Assembly (NCBI GenBank): GCA_023212725.1
Contig: JALBYF010000101.1
Location: forward strand, 1 to 43,663
Source: Tranzscheliella williamsii
Taxonomy: Eukaryota > Basidiomycota > Ustilaginomycetes > Ustilaginales > Ustilaginaceae
Direction: 5' to 3'
DNA: 43,663 nt
The notes below the pieces were generated by a model. That model did no database searches, was not told where the DNA came from, and saw nothing but the letters and a program-made list of their open reading frames with translations. Of this stretch, positions 24,101 to 33,000 are shown piece by piece; position 1 is the first letter of the stretch; every line of letters starts with the position of its first letter. The position numbers were made by a program, and so were the translations under genes.

Positions 24101-24864
24101 GATCGGGTCGGCGACTCCACCCTGAAGTGGAGCAGATCGTTGGTGCTGTGCTTTCGCACCACCTGAAGGATTCCAGAGACACCATGTAGGAAGCCGATGC
24201 GAAGGGTCGCATTAGCCATAACCAGCTGCAAACAAGCTTCTCGGACCCGGGCAGTATCGAAGGGACCAGGCAGCGAAATGCTGTACCTGGCGCAGTACGG
24301 GACCATATCACCGTCTCCATCGCTCATCTGCCGAAGGGAAGCAGCGAGTAATGATAGCTGTGAAGGAGTCACAGGATAGACGGCATGAAAGAGCGCTCGA
24401 TCAAAAAAACTCTCGGAAGCCTTAAGATCCTGGCCATGGCGGGCAAAAGGATCAGTGACAGACGTGAATTTGTCGTTTGCAATGGCGCTAGTGGGATCAA
24501 TCTGTTGAGCCACTTCAGAAGTGGCTGAAGTGGCTTTGGCGCCGTCACCGGTGTTGAACTGGGGCTTGACATTGAGGCGCTCGAGCTTGGAGACAATGTC
24601 ACAGTAGCGGCCGGAGCTAGCAAGAATCTGGTTCGACGAAATCGAGTAGCCTAACGGCCGAAGCTCGAAAGCTAGACGGATGGCCGTGATTGAGTCAAGG
24701 CCGTCGTCAAAGAGATTGCTATTGTGCGAAAGTTCAGCCTCAGGAGCAAAAGAGAAGACGCGACGGCAGGCCATTTCGAAGGCCATTTCCTCAGTCACTT
24801 GTATCTGGTCGTCTTTGCTACCAGGGTCCGGAGGGGACGAGGCTGAGAAGGTGTCGCCGGCCAT
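6161..24864 (-). CDS. Giant non-ribosomal peptide synthetase NRPS1 (about 6179 aa, one intron)
   Basis: Builds a peptide from activated amino acids held on phosphopantetheine carrier (T) domains. Exon 1 runs 24864-23206 and exon 2 runs 23041-6161; the GT-AG intron joins them in phase 0 and completes the first C domain. Start ATG 24864 has a good context (ATCATGG). Domain order with rough residues: T0 25-100, C1 140-590, A1 629-1168, T1 1229, C2 1319-1734, A2 1758-2291, T2 2370, E1 2440-2870, C3 2900-3330, T3 3428, C4 3500-3940, A3 3975-4490, T4 4554, E2 4615-5040, C5 5045-5480, A4 5515-6030, T5 6094. Every A domain has core A3 (TSGxxGxPK) and a core A10 lysine. All C and E domains keep the catalytic second histidine. 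The protein ends 85 residues after the T5 serine with no TE, R or terminal C domain, so the chain must pass to another protein, most simply NRPS2. Product unknown; acylated peptide inferred. Confidence 0.97.
6290..9590 (-). other. NRPS1 module 5: C5-A4-T5
   Basis: C5 has HHALCDAWT (about 9117-9150). A4 has VVYTSGSTGHPKG, NGYGPTETTV, FRTGDWG and GKLDYN, with hand-read code DACFTGGVMK. T5 has SIGGDSIKAVRV and lies 85 residues from the stop. The tail after it is short and disordered-looking (rich in A, T, R and S), with no release domain. Confidence 0.85.
9600..14200 (-). other. NRPS1 module 4: C4-A3-T4-E2 (D-residue)
   Basis: C4 has SHALYDGTT (about 13775-13806) instead of HHxxxDG, with the first histidine replaced by serine. 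A3 has IIPTSGSTGTPKACG and GKTDRR, but its core A5 is NASSPTECVV instead of the usual YGPTE. The hand-read code is DVFDLGAVNK. T4 has HLGGDSISSIHL. E2 has AAHHFVIDIVSW and EGHGRE with RSIGWFS, predicting a second D-residue. Confidence 0.85.
14300..16070 (-). other. NRPS1 module 3: C3-T3 without an A domain
   Basis: After E1 comes a C domain (HHALIDAWS, about 15513-15541) and then directly a carrier domain with ELGGSSLMAMRL. No A-domain motif lies between them. T3 must be loaded by another A domain, be used only to pass the chain on, or be inactive. The carrier serine and the C-domain histidines are intact, so simple decay is not obvious. Fungal siderophore synthetases also carry extra C-T units. 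Confidence 0.85.
16080..20770 (-). other. NRPS1 module 2: C2-A2-T2-E1 (D-residue)
   Basis: C2 has HHALYDGWS (about 20362-20390). A2 has VLFTSGTSGRPKG and GKIDKT. Its hand-read code is DVHQISSVDK, identical to A1, so residues 1 and 2 are probably the same amino acid. A serine run (SSSTSSSSSS) sits just before its YFTGDIG motif. T2 has AGGDSIQLIRL. E1 has AAHHLLIDLVSW and the SHGRN...ETVGWFT segment typical of epimerases, so residue 2 should be delivered as the D-form. Confidence 0.85.
20880..22830 (-). other. NRPS1 module 1: A1-T1
   Basis: A1 has LLFTSGTTGTPKP, FGPTETTVD, YRTGDLGR and the terminal GKTDRK. The hand-aligned ten-residue specificity code is DVHQISSVDK, which I cannot match to a known substrate. 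T1 has ALGGDSILAIKV. With the preceding C1 it adds the first amino acid to the starter. Confidence 0.85.
23000..24800 (-). other. NRPS1 loading unit: ACP-like T0 plus C1
   Basis: The protein begins with a carrier domain whose serine sits in LFDDGLDSITAIRL (DNA about 24680-24710). The GLDS core is typical of acyl carrier proteins and differs from the GGDS or GGSS core of the other carriers in this protein. It is followed by a complete C domain (HHAIFDGWS at about 23971-23997) with no A domain in front. A T-C start that receives an acyl chain is known from fungal lipopeptide synthetases such as those for emericellamide and echinocandin. By analogy this unit probably accepts a fatty or polyketide acyl group. 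Confidence 0.75.
23042..23205 (-). other. Intron of NRPS1 (164 nt)
   Basis: Exon 1 ends with the codons for LEMHY followed directly by the strong donor GTGAGT. Without splicing the frame hits TGA about 25 codons later. A pyrimidine-rich tract leads to the first AG (AAAG), after which GAT GGC GAG reads in frame into the rest of the protein. Splicing restores the C-terminal helices of the first C domain and is phase 0. CTTAAC at about 23106 is a reasonable branch site. The acceptor AAAG is not the preferred YAG, so the exact 3' edge is slightly uncertain. Confidence 0.85.
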
Positions 24865-26347
24865 GATGTCGGCAGGTTTAGATCAAGAGTATTGGTGTGT
24901 CTTGGGAAGAACGTTATTAGTGGACCGGTGTCGCTTCCGGTCTGCAGAGGGTGAGCGATATGAAATGACAGGAGACACTCCGAGATAGACTGGGAGAGAC
25001 ATCTGGTATTGCCCCCACAGCCAAGGCTAGGTATATCAGACATTTCCGGCAACAGGAAGTGCTTGGAACTGGGACCGTAAATTATTGGTGTGCGCTCGGG
25101 GCATGACTGCGCTGATGCTGCGATCCTGTCACTGAATCATGGCTGCCTAACGACGATACTTGAGCGTTCAGGGAGGTAACGATCAAGTCCGAAGTCAAAG
25201 GTAGGGCCGGAAACGGAGAGTATGTTTCTGGCCAAGTTTAGTCAGGTGCATGGAAGCAACGAGTATAGCACAGGTCCCGGACACGTTGATCGAGCAAAAA
25301 AGGTGAGCGAGGTTCGTGATCCGATGGCTTGTATGGTGTCCGTTGGCAAGCTCGACGCCAGTCAGGCCAGACAGAGGGTTGAAGCCTGCAAGGGCTCACT
25401 AAAATAGTGAAGCATGATCGCGATCGCGATCGAGCCTCCGTTGGCGTCAACCATTTTAGTGTCCAAAATCCCATAGGCGCATGAGGACGGAGAGCTAATA
25501 GGACAGACAGGAGATGCAGAAGCGAGGATGGTGCAGAACGGTGGGTGTTCAAGCGGGTTGAAAGGAATATCTAGATTTGTCGAACACAGAGAGCAGTAAG
25601 CATTACCACGTTGTGACGGTAGCCGCCGTATCAAAATAGATCAGGCTGGAGTTGATCATTTGGCTGCTCTTATGGTAGACAACTGCTCGAACGTCAAGAG
25701 AATGTTCAAGGGTCAGCTATTCAATCGCCCGTCTCGTTCTCGTATCGTAGGTTCGGTGATGGTGCAATGGCGGTGGGACGAATGTGCATGGTGGTGGGTA
25801 AGCATAAAATTCGAAAACTGGCGGGGATGCAATTTTCTTTACCGAACACGGAGAGCTGTCATCCGAGTACTATTGCTTGACAACTGATTGGGCCCCCCTC
25901 CGTGCACACCCCCGATCTCCGATTTCCGGTGGGTTCTATGCATCGTGCTGAATCGGACATTTATAGACCGTCGGGCGGATCGTCGTTGACTTTCACAGAA
26001 GCGAGGAAACGTGCTTCGACCCCACATTATCTCTTGCCTGCCTACAGATCGTGATTGATCAATCGTTTGTTTCAGCCTGGGATGGTGTGATTAAAGTGTT
26101 CACAAGCTGATCCCTTGATATACGCGACGTTTCGCGTCTTGCGAACTTGTCGACCTTGTCGATGCCCTCTTTCTCTTCTCCGTACCCTCATTCCTTTCAT
26201 CGACATTGAGAATGTGTACTGCTTGTGGCAGGATCGCCGACCGTGGCAGTGATGCCAGCAGTATGATTCTTAAAGATGACAACCTTTTTCCCCAGCACCA
26301 GCTTTTGTCTGAGCTTTTGCTGAGTAAATTGCGCGAACTCATAGGTA
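24865..26347. promoter_or_regulatory. Divergent promoter region between NRPS1 and the regulator gene
   Basis: This 1.5-kb spacer separates the NRPS1 start (minus) from the zinc-finger gene start (plus), so it must hold both promoters. A pyrimidine-rich tract at about 26160-26200, just upstream of the regulator, is typical of fungal transcription starts. A self-complementary run of GATCGC units lies at about 25414-25431. I see no supported gene in it; the short open frames do not read like protein. I could not define a binding site for the regulator. Confidence 0.55.
25414..25431. repeat. GATCGC short tandem palindrome
   Basis: About three head-to-tail GATCGC units form a fully self-complementary run in the promoter spacer. 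It could be a protein-binding site or a simple microsatellite. Confidence 0.6.
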
Positions 26348-27801
26348 ATGTTCATGGATCAGTGTCAAACTCCCATGTCGCTCACCAAATTCGGCCTCAG
26401 GAAGTAAGTCAGGACCAAGTTCGTGCTCTGCAGTGTCAACGGATCCCGAATTCAGGTACGGAGCTCTTCGACGTCAGATCCGACCAGGAAAATCCGTGGC
26501 AGGTGACGCTAGCACATACATACGCAGCCTCGTTGCCACAGTCACAGCAATCGCCATCACCTAGCGAAGGCTGTCGGCTCCACAAGCATTCACTTTTAAC
26601 AACTTCAACCCAGCCCACCTCCGAATCTTACAGTTCGGCGTCAACAGCTTGCGGTGCAAGTGCGGTGAGCTTGCCCTGGCCACTTTCACACCTATCATGC
26701 TGTCCGGTTGCTGGCTGTCCACCTTGTCTTCGAAGGTGTCAATATAGACGAATCTGTGCTTGCAATGTCTCTGAAAAATCCATCACCTCAAGACATAGAA
26801 ATTGCGATGCAGGACTACTGCAGGACGAAGCTGCTTGCCTTTTGAAATCATCGCATACATTCCAGCATCAACTAGAGCCATCCGGCAGCATTGTTGACAC
26901 TTGCAGCAGCATCACCGCTGCATCCTCTCTTCTTGTAAGCTCACGACGCCCCTCCACTGACTGTTGCATTACACCTTCTTGGTCTAGCTCGGATTTGCGC
27001 GATGCTTGCAGCAGTATTGCGGATCTCAGTTTTTCTTCGGGTGCAGGAGTTGATTTCGAGGCTGTTTCAATGCCAGCACTAGCCAGTCCAAGCTACTTCT
27101 CCTCGCAATGCACCCCTTCAATTTTGAATCGAGACAGATGGCAAGCCGCCTGTCCAAAGCCGGCGACAGTCACGCAGGGGGAATCACGAGAGCAACCGGC
27201 ATCTCATGGCTATCTTGGCAGTTCTATTTCTGATCCGAATGTACCCGAAGTAGGAGATGTTTTACAGGGCCCCATAACGGCGTCGATGATGCCAGCCGCT
27301 TCGGATGCAGCCGCAATTGGGTCGTACCCCGATATAGAAGCGCTTGATCACGGGATGACGAGCTACTCTTGTGCCGATGCAGCCTCGCCATTTGACTGTT
27401 CGGCTTTAATGACAGTGATTGGAAGCGATGCCGAATATATTCCAGGATTAGACTCTGACTTCGGCTGCGGCGAACACTTGAAGTGCGTCCCTGACGCCGA
27501 TGACAGTAACGACGACAACGAGGACCGTCAACACGGCATAAGGCCACCCCACGCTGTCGGCAAAAAGTCACGCAAGCGGAGACGGTCGCGATACGATCAA
27601 GTTCGACGTATTTTTCACTGCTCGTTCGAGGGCTGCGGCAAGAGTTACGGCAAGCTTCAACACCTCAACACCCATCTTGAAGCCATGAGCCACGGGCAGA
27701 AGCAGTATCTGCAACAGTACCGGGTAGCATCAATTGTGCGGGGAAAGGGCCACATTCGACCTGTAGCGGCCGAGGGTAACAACAGCCCCGGTAGCAAGTG
27801 A
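26348..27801 (+). CDS. C2H2 zinc-finger transcription factor, likely cluster regulator
   Basis: Preferred model: exon 1 26348-26403, intron 26404-26477 (GTAAGT to GTCAG), exon 2 26478-27801, giving 459 residues. Exon 1 reads MFMDQCQTPMSLTKFGLR and joins exon 2 in frame. The unspliced frame is also open from ATG 26212 (about 529 aa), so the start is not certain. Most of the protein is serine-rich with an acidic patch (DADDSNDDNED), as in activation domains. A basic stretch (KKSRKRRRSRYDQ) leads into one C2H2 finger, CSFEGC...HLNTHLEAMSH, at 27619-27693. The RxRYD...GCxKxYGxLxHLNxH pattern resembles a fungal regulator group. The gene is divergent from NRPS1 and two genes from NRPS2, fitting a pathway-specific activator, much as the ustilagic acid cluster of smuts has its own C2H2 regulator. 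The role is inference. Confidence 0.75.
26404..26477 (+). other. Probable intron in the regulator gene (74 nt)
   Basis: A perfect donor GTAAGT at 26404-26409 and an acceptor ending GTCAG at 26477 give a 74-nt intron. It connects a small ATG-led exon in one frame with the long open frame in another, phase 2. If unspliced, the small exon stops at TAA immediately after the donor. Confidence 0.6.
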
Positions 27802-27915
27802 AACTTCCAATCACCCTATTGTGGAGTCGAGGGTTTGCACTTGCAAACGCCATTCCACGCATATCCCTCCTGCCTAGCAAGTGGATCTAATTTTCTTGGA
27901 ACAGAGTGGGTTTTG

Positions 27916-28020
27916 GAAACTCGAGTTTCATGTTCGCGATCGCGGGGCAGGACTTAGTTTTGCGAACATAGACTTGAGTTTCGAAGAACTCAACAGGGCA
28001 ATGAAACCTCCTATTGGGGG
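27916..28020. mobile_element. Degenerate foldback element, copy 1
   Basis: The arm at 27916-27937 (GAAACTCGAGTTTCATGTTCGC) is an imperfect inverted match to 27962-27982. TGAAACCTCC...GGGGG follows at about 28002-28020. The arms match those of the better preserved element at 29285-29411 (AAACTCGAGTTT...GTTC), so the two belong to one family. No coding capacity. Confidence 0.6.
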
Positions 28021-28150
28021 CGTGAAAATGTGTTTTCATAGGTGCTGCTGCCGTTGTCCGCTGCGCAGGGGAAAAATATGTACAGTACATGGGAGTCCGA
28101 AACACTAGTGATCAATCAAATCATGAGTCGGAGAGACCTATATCCAGGGC

Positions 28151-28515
28151 AATGATATGTACACCACACTATTCCCTAGGTACACCACATTTTTCCTATG
28201 CGCGGTGAATATCGTTCTAACATGGAGCCTGTGCACACTATCGCTTTAGAGCCGACTAGGAGTTCTTTTCTCCTCAGAGACCACCAGGAGTCCTTTCTCT
28301 CCAGCGATGAACATTGGTGCCGGTGTTTGAGCATGACTTTACTGAGAAACACGCCAAAACACACAATTGAAACGCACACCAGTTGGCGTGTCTTCAAGCG
28401 CAAGGGTTTTGAGTGAGATCAAAAGCGACGGTAAGCACAGACCCATGTTAGATAGGGATTATGTCGGATCGGGAAAATGTGGTGTACCTAGGGAATAACG
28501 TGGTGTACATATCAT
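28151..28515. mobile_element. MITE-like element with 44-bp terminal inverted repeats
   Basis: The left end at 28151-28194 starts AATGATATGTACACCAC and contains CCCTAGGTACACCACA. The right end at 28472-28515 is its reverse complement with about two or three mismatches. Total length is 365 bp with no transposase. The ends contain an internal repeat of GTACACCAC. I see no obvious target-site duplication outside the ends. Confidence 0.8.
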
Positions 28516-28567
28516 TCCTCGAAAACAGTAGGGCTACTCATGTTAGATCTTTGCGCTTCCTGATCAG

Positions 28568-28917
28568 GAGATTGGGGTTCAACTAGGTAACGTGAGGTTC
28601 AAATATCACCGCCCAGACATCACACATTATAGCGGTATCGGTATGCGAAGAAAAGCATCTCCGGAGGTCTGTTACGTCTGTCCGCCATCGACCCGCGACG
28701 CTCGAATCGATGTCTTCCTTGTCGAGGCTCCTGTTTTGCCATATCGGGGTCCGGAAGAGCAAGACGGTTGGCTAAAGTATGGCTGATCAACGCGCAGGCT
28801 CTGGAAGATATAGTCCAGGAGGATGAGATACGGCTTGCGCCGGTTTATAAGCGGGCTGCAAGTGCTATGGTCAATAGTGCTTGGGAGGAGGCACGCGCAT
28901 CACGACTTTCACAATAA
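28568..28917 (+). pseudogene. Relic of an unrecognised gene
   Basis: Two neighbouring plus-strand stretches read like protein but in different frames. The first (about 28568-28786) includes DARIDVFLVEAPVLPYRG and ends at TGA. The second (about 28730-28917) includes KVWLINAQALEDIVQED and ends at TAA. A frameshift or lost intron near 28740-28780 would join them. It lies right after the MITE-like element. The family is not recognised. Confidence 0.3.
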
Positions 28918-29284
28918 ATCACAACCGATACTTCTGGTGTGTCGACGCTAGTTCACTGGTCTCGTAAGTGGTTGATGTTTTGCTTATCCTAACGCCGTGC
29001 GTCAGCACTTCGCGTATTTCACACGTATCCGCACGCAGTTCCTGTCGGGCTCGACGCTCTCAATCTTATCTTGTTCGGTAGGAGTCCACTAGGGCTCCTC
29101 ATCTCCTCGCGCATTATATACTTGAGTCACTAGAACGTGCTCTGATGAAAGTTAGGTAAATGTGACAAATCAAGGCTGGTGGTGCAACGGAAGTGCGCAC
29201 TAAGAAGTTTCTGGAACCTGTGCCAAAGTATGACGAGTGCGAGAGGAAGTCTGTGCGTCATATTAACACTCTCTAACAGTAGTA

Positions 29285-29411
29285 GGGGGTTTCAAGTGGC
29301 CGGTTATGTATCTGAAAACTCGAGTTTATGTTCACAAAACCAGGTCCTGACCCGCGTTTGTGAACACAAAACTCGAGTTTCCAAAGACCCAGCAGGCCAC
29401 TTGAAACCCCC
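29285..29411. mobile_element. Foldback element, copy 2 (127 bp)
   Basis: The ends 29285-29301 (GGGGGTTTCAAGTGGCC) and 29395-29411 are perfect 17-bp inverted repeats. Inside, 29315-29338 and 29357-29380 form a second inverted pair (AAACTCGAGTTT...GTTCACAAA) with small mismatches. The DNA can fold over nearly its whole length. Related arms occur at 27916-27982. Confidence 0.8.
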
Positions 29412-30020
29412 TCGTAAGACTACGCCTCCCATGCGTTCGGAGGAGGTTGTTCCGTATCCTTCCAACTCCTGTTTTACCGCCACATAATTTAGACCAGTGT
29501 TTTGTGCACCAGGCAGCTTCTACGCGCTGTTACCTGACGTGCCTGCTTTCCGTTTGGAGCCTGTATTTCGCCATGCTTTCACCAATTTAGTGCTAATTGA
29601 CAGCTGAGATCAGCAATGGACGGCATGGTGCGACCGTTCAGTCCACTGGTCTCCGTTGACACCAACGCCCAACAGCCTCTCTGTCCTGATCCGCCTAGGC
29701 TCCCTTCGCCTTGGGAGAATATACCCCTTCCATCAATTTTCCCTTCCACATGCCGCTCGATGAGGTAGGCTGTTAGAACTCGCAAGATTCCCGCTTATCT
29801 AGACTTACCTTACGTAGCGCTCGCTAGTTCGCGATCCTCATTCCTGTCTGTCTACTGTAGATGCCGAACTTCTTCGCCTTCTCTTGATACCCTCGATCCT
29901 AACCCTTCTCCATCGCTGTCCAATCTTGAATCACCACCTTGTTCACGCCCTGACCCCCTATAGCGAAGTCCAGCTGAGATCCCAACAGACGTCGCTAACT
30001 GGCTGGGCTTAACATTTACC

Positions 30021-33000
30021 ATGCTCGTTCTCTTTGAGAATTGCAGTGACGGCAATTCCCTTAGACCAGACAGCCGTTGTCGTGTCCTCGACTTTACAAT
30101 TGGCTTCGAGAACATTGCCCTTAGTGTTGTCCCTAATGTTCTCTGGCTCTTGCTCTGGCTGTTGCTTCGACTGCCCCATCTACTGCGGCGCAAGCCAACT
30201 GTTTGCTCACATTGGAGTTCGGACTGGCTTCTATGCCTCAGGATGGCTTCGGCCTTACTTCTTTCCGTCTGCAACGCTGCGCTCCTTGGTGTCGCCGCCT
30301 CTCTGCCTCGCCAAAGTGACACCACGATCCAAGGCGCCAATCAATTCAGCTCATCATTCGATCTAGTCGGAGGCCAGCAGTTCCACGTTGCTGTCTCGCT
30401 CTCTTTGGTGTCCTCAGTCGGGCTCATCGTTGCAGTTTGGACAGAACGGCGTCGTGTTACGGGTGGTAATTGGCTTATACCATCCTGGCTTCTCCTCACG
30501 CTCCTCTTCGATGCCGCACGCCTTCGCACTTTAGCCCTCCTCGACCTGCCTGCGCAAAACAGTGCACTCTTTGCGTTATTCACGGCATCTCTAGCATTCA
30601 AGCTCTCCTCCCTTGTCTTAGAATCTATCAACCCTTCGGAACAGTCATGCCGCGAGCGTTCGGAGACCCTCCCCCGCGAGGCAACGGCCACGTTTATTGA
30701 CAGACTCGGGTTTATATGGCTCTTTCCGTTGCTGGCCAGTGGCATTCGTGGAACGCTCACGCTCGACAGCCTTGAACCTCTGCACTCTTCCTATGATCCT
30801 CGCCATCTCAAGGCCCAGTTGGACCACCAATGGAACAGGGGCTCATCGCCGTCGAGGTCGTCGCACGCTTTGATGGTGGCCTTACTGCGCTCTTTCTTTG
30901 GTGCATTGATCCTCAAGCCTGCACTCCCTCGCCTCATCCTCACCGCGGCCCAGCTTGGACTTCCTTTCCTCATCTCCGATACCATCACCTTCCTCCAGTC
31001 GTACCAGACACCTCACATTGATACGTTCAGTCCCCAATCTACCGCTATTGGCTGGTCGCTGGCTGCTGCGTTCGGTTTGCTGTTCCTCGTCATTGCCACT
31101 GCGACAGGGCAATATTTTTTCGCCGTCTCACAGGCGTCGACCAAGTTGCGAGGCGCACTTGTCACCTCGATCCTGGAAAAATGCATCCGGCTCGGCTACG
31201 CTCGCTCAACGGTTTTGGGCTCTGGTGGCGCCACTAACCTTCTCGGCGTCGACGTTGAAAAGGTAATATTCTGTATCGACCCGCTGCACGAGCTTTGGTC
31301 CGGCAGCATCACCATCATCATCGGCAGCTACATCCTATGGCTTCAGATAGGTTTGAGCTTTCTAGCCCCTTTACTAACCACCGTTGTTGTCTTATTGGCG
31401 TTGCCGATTATCAACCGCGGCCTTGGCGACCGTCAGAAAGCCTGGAGCGCTCAATCCGATCGACGGCTTCAGCTTACCCGTTCAGTCCTCAAGGCCGTCC
31501 AGGCAATCAAGATGATGGCTTGGGAGCGCCTCGCTCTTGATAGACTCGTCCAGGCAAGGCAAGCGGAACTGGCAGCCATGCGGCGCTATTACTTGCGCCT
31601 CAGCCAAGTCGTTGCGGCCACTAACCTGGCCTCAGATCTGCTGATGCTGGTCACCTTCGTCGTTTACGCCCTCGTCCTCAAGCTCTCCCCTGTCTCCTCA
31701 CTGGACTCATTTAACACCCGCACAGTCTTCACGGCCCTCTCCACTCTCAATCTCATTAGCAGCCCTCTGCTCATGATCGGACAGCGCCTTGCCATGCTGA
31801 TGTCCGCGCTTGCTAGCCTTCAACGCATCCAGCGCTTTCTCGAGGATGAGGAAGCGCCTCGGCGATCGAAAAGCATCGTCGATGGCGACAAGGGCAGCGT
31901 GAAATACGAACATAAAGAGCAGAAGCACGCTCGCGTCAACGTGAGGGTCCAGCTACAGTCAGCCAGCGTCCAGTGGTTACCAGATGGCCCGCGGACACTC
32001 AATGATCTTTGCGTTGCATTCCCGGCCGGCTGTCTTTCCACAATTTCCGGTCCAACCAGCTGCGGCAAGTCCACACTCCTCTTGGCCTTGCTGGGAGAGG
32101 TGACTGTCTCGTCCGGAGCCATCTCCTTCTCCACCGTGGCGCAAACGACCGACGTGACAGGTCACCGCCACAACCAGCCAGCAACACCCGTGCTCCTTGC
32201 AGACCCCCGCGTTGGCTACGTGGACCAAGCGGCTTGGGTTCAAGAGACGCGATCAGTGCGCGATAACATCCTCTTCCTCAGCGACGACATTGACCCCGAC
32301 TGGTATCGAACTTGTCTCGAAGCGGCCGCTCTGTCGGAGGACGCCACCAATTGGCCCGAGGGGGACGACCGTCTGGCGAAGCATCTCTCGGGTGGTCAGC
32401 GTCAGAGGGTGGCGCTAGCACGAGCGCTCTATTGCTCGCGAGGACTCGATGTGCTCCTGCTGGACGATGCTTTCTCGGCCCTAGACGCACGCGTCGAGGC
32501 CCGCATTCTCGAATCTCTCTTCAACGCCCATCGAGGTCTGCTACATGGCAAAACGACGATTTTAGTCACCAACGCACCTCATATTGTTACGTCGCGCTCG
32601 GTTTTCCATGTCGTTCTCTCTAACGACGGTAGTCTCGACTCCGCAGGCCCCCCTCGCCAATTACCACCTTCAAAGATACTTTCCCCAGAGATCGTTTCCG
32701 GATCGCAGCTCAGAGACGACGCTGAGCTGGAAGTTGAACTGCCTGCAGCCGGCTGTAAGCTCGGGGATGAGGACCTTGAGCTTGCTTCGAGAGAATTGGG
32801 GCCTATGGCAGCCACTCCGAACACCAAGAACAAGAGCACCATCAAAGATGTTGACGCATATGAGTCAAAAGATGAGGAGCTTGAAGATATTGCCATGTCC
32901 AAGATCGGCTTTTCGACCTACAGGGTTTGGTTTTCCATGGCCGGATACTGGCGGCTTGCCTTGATTCTATTCTTCAACGTCATGATTATCGCCACCACGG

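Larger units (their letters stand above)
27802..30020. other. Repeat-rich spacer between regulator and exporter
   Basis: 2.2 kb without an intact gene. It holds an older foldback element (27916-27982), a MITE-like element with long inverted ends (28151-28515), a gene relic (28568-28917) and a second foldback element (29285-29411). The last 500 bases should contain the exporter promoter; I see no clear TATA box close to the ATG. Confidence 0.6.

Noticed and set aside
26212..26347. Regulator starting at ATG 26212 without splicing
   Set aside because: Possible, but the short exon at 26348 with GTAAGT and an in-phase acceptor gives a better N-terminus; kept as an alternative only.
29179..29487. 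102-codon plus-strand open frame
   Set aside because: It runs through the foldback element, and its amino acids come from the inverted repeats.
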